DNA from: Malachius bipustulatus
Taxonomy: Eukaryota; Arthropoda; Insecta; Coleoptera; Melyridae
Assembly: GCA_910589415.1 (NCBI GenBank)
Contig: OU342631.1
Location: 56,820,598-56,884,597 of the forward strand
Direction: 5' to 3'
DNA: 64,000 nucleotides
The first letter of the stretch is position 1, and every line of letters starts with the position of its first letter. The translations under genes and the position numbers were made by a program. The notes under the pieces were generated by a model. It worked only from the letters and a program-made list of their open reading frames with translations. It had not been told where the DNA came from and did no database searches. Below are positions 63,003 through 64,000 of the stretch, one piece after another.

Positions 63003-63310
63003 GTGAAAGGAATTCTAGTTGTTCGCAAATGGGAATCGCAACCATGGTACACAATGTTTCCAAAAAAAACCAATTTATATTCCCATTCTTTACATCCAGA
63101 GCGATACATGATCTATTCACCTTGCAGGTATAAATACCCATTGTGCAGAACAATTTGCCTGGTCATAGGAGTTAGATCTATTCTACGAACAAGCCTGCCG
63201 ACGATGTATCGAAGTTTTGATTGCATTGGTTTCCCAAAACACAGCGAAACAATACTCCACTTACCTCAAAAGGTGATGGGAATATTGTACAGCTATAAAA
63301 TATGATGCAT
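63003..63310 (+). pseudogene. DIRS-like segment and tyrosine recombinase start
   Basis: KGILVVRKWESQPWYTMFPK and YMIYSPCRYKYPLC are the phrase G-I-x-[VI]-x-P-x-W-x-[ST]-Q-P-W-[YF] that follows RNase H in DIRS elements. In another frame, ALVSQNTAKQYSTYLKR, a stop and WEYC are the start of a DIRS tyrosine recombinase (L-S-x-[NR]-T-x-x-Q-Y-x-x-x-L-K-x-W). The rest of the recombinase is missing. The open frame seen in one piece is therefore a joint of two frames, not one protein. Confidence 0.68.
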
Positions 63311-63330
63311 AATCCTACAAATTAATAGTT

Positions 63331-63470
63331 ATTTATGTATCAAGGGAGTTATGAGGATGTTAATTACAGAGGGCAACATATTGAAATCCCGAAGGACGTT
63401 AGTCCCGAGGGATTGTTAAGTTGCCCGAGGTTATTAACATCCAATAACTCACGTGATATATAAATAATTT
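63331..63470. repeat. Hairpin MITE
   Basis: Arms TATTTATGTATCAAGGGAGT with its partner ACTCACGTGATATATAAATA, then GGGCAAC with GTTGCCC, around the inner hairpin ATCCCGAAGGACGTTAGTCC. The inner words CGAAGG and GTTAG are also in the loop of 64-152. Confidence 0.65.
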
Positions 63471-64000
63471 TATTTCATATTGTACTGTACATATTGTACT
63501 TGAAATATAACAACCAAATCTGTTTAAAATTAAACGAATAATAATGCTTTCTGATTATTAAACAAATGTTTTTAATAATTGAGTAAGCATGATTACTATG
63601 GATATATCAACTGAAAAGTTTATAGAAAATGACATATGAAATCCAAATATTGTTGGTTACCAGAATTAAACAATTAGTAATAATAGAGGGAGTTTAAGAG
63701 TAATAACAGTCCAGTATAACTCCCAAGGGAGTTAGGAATATGTTTATAGTTACGGTAACCAAGCGTTTATCTAGTTATAATGTATTAGTATGAAATAAAT
63801 ACTATAATCACATTCCTAAATTTTCCCAAATTAGATTCAGGAACTTCCTTCACATCAGTAAATTTATGGGGAAATTTAAAAAACTAAAACAAGACCCAAA
63901 GCACTTTATTATGAACCTTAATAACGACTATCACCTGCCAAATAAAAACTATGACCAAATTATTGATAAATTTTCACAGCTAAAGTTTAGAAAAAAGGTT
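63471..64000. other. No recognised gene; possible coding tail
   Basis: From about 63867 a frame reads MGKFKKLKQDPKHFIMNLNN, DYHLPNKNYDQIIDKFSQL and runs off the window. I do not recognise it. ACTCCCAAGGGAGTTAGGA near 63719 is a small palindrome. Confidence 0.3.

Larger units (their letters stand above)
59600..63310 (+). mobile_element. DIRS-like tyrosine-recombinase retroelement, decayed
   Basis: Plus strand. Reverse transcriptase (59618-60380), RNase H (62240-62970), a post-RNase H segment (63003-63160) and the start of a tyrosine recombinase (about 63200-63300) occur in the DIRS order. A non-coding block of about 1.55 kb (60395-61950) splits the reverse transcriptase from RNase H. Most frames are broken. 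Family assignment rests on the RNase H phrases and the recombinase start. Confidence 0.75.

Overview
The window looks like intergenic and intronic DNA from an arthropod, most likely an insect. It is AT-rich, has no operons or ribosome binding sites, shows eukaryotic splice signals, and carries insect-type mobile elements. I cannot fix the order from the sequence alone. Only one host gene is visible: three exons of a secretin-family (class B) neuropeptide receptor on the minus strand at 57865-58085, 39249-39322 and 12381-12595. They join in frame with consensus splice sites and cover TM3 through TM6. The closest family resemblance is the calcitonin/DH31-receptor type. Two very large introns, about 18.5 and 26.7 kb, hold almost everything else.

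Layout. 1-4.1 kb: short hairpin elements and a fold-back repeat family. 4.6-5.8 kb: a near-perfect 1.2 kb palindrome made of two head-to-head 3' ends of a Penelope-like element (PLE). 6.0-7.4 kb: an ORF1-like fragment and a deletion derivative of a DUF4817-type DNA transposon. 8.1-12.2 kb: a GC-richer non-coding block full of internal duplications. 12.4 kb: receptor exon. 12.8-25.0 kb: palindromic and directly repeated non-coding elements with TA arrays. 25.4-27.4 kb: a second, longer PLE palindrome encoding a GIY-YIG endonuclease on both arms. 27.4-33.3 kb: TA-flanked MITEs and two LINE copies. 34.4-38.2 kb: a hammerhead-bearing repeat, a jockey-like LINE with poly(A) and target duplication, and a Harbinger-type MITE. 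39.2 kb: receptor exon. 39.7-43.2 kb: a third PLE fragment and two IS630/Tc1-type transposase remnants, one with a probable intron. 44.6-46.8 kb: an RNase-H-type LINE split by a TIR element with GGACGTCC arrays. 48-52.3 kb: MITEs, a hammerhead-bearing repeat and a Ty3/gypsy-type element. 52.7-57.4 kb: a three-layer nest, Harbinger-type element inside a CR1/jockey-type LINE inside an R1-like LINE, with target duplications and restored frames at both junctions. 57.9 kb: receptor exon. 58.9-63.3 kb: a decayed DIRS-like tyrosine-recombinase retroelement.

None of the mobile elements appears intact. The points that deserve a second look are the two head-to-head PLE palindromes, hammerhead-ribozyme-like motifs just downstream of the GIY-YIG region in all three PLE loci, a nearly canonical hammerhead core in a separate repeat family (34.6 and 49.3 kb) whose ribozyme segment is inverted between copies, and the datable nested insertions at 52.7-57.4 kb.
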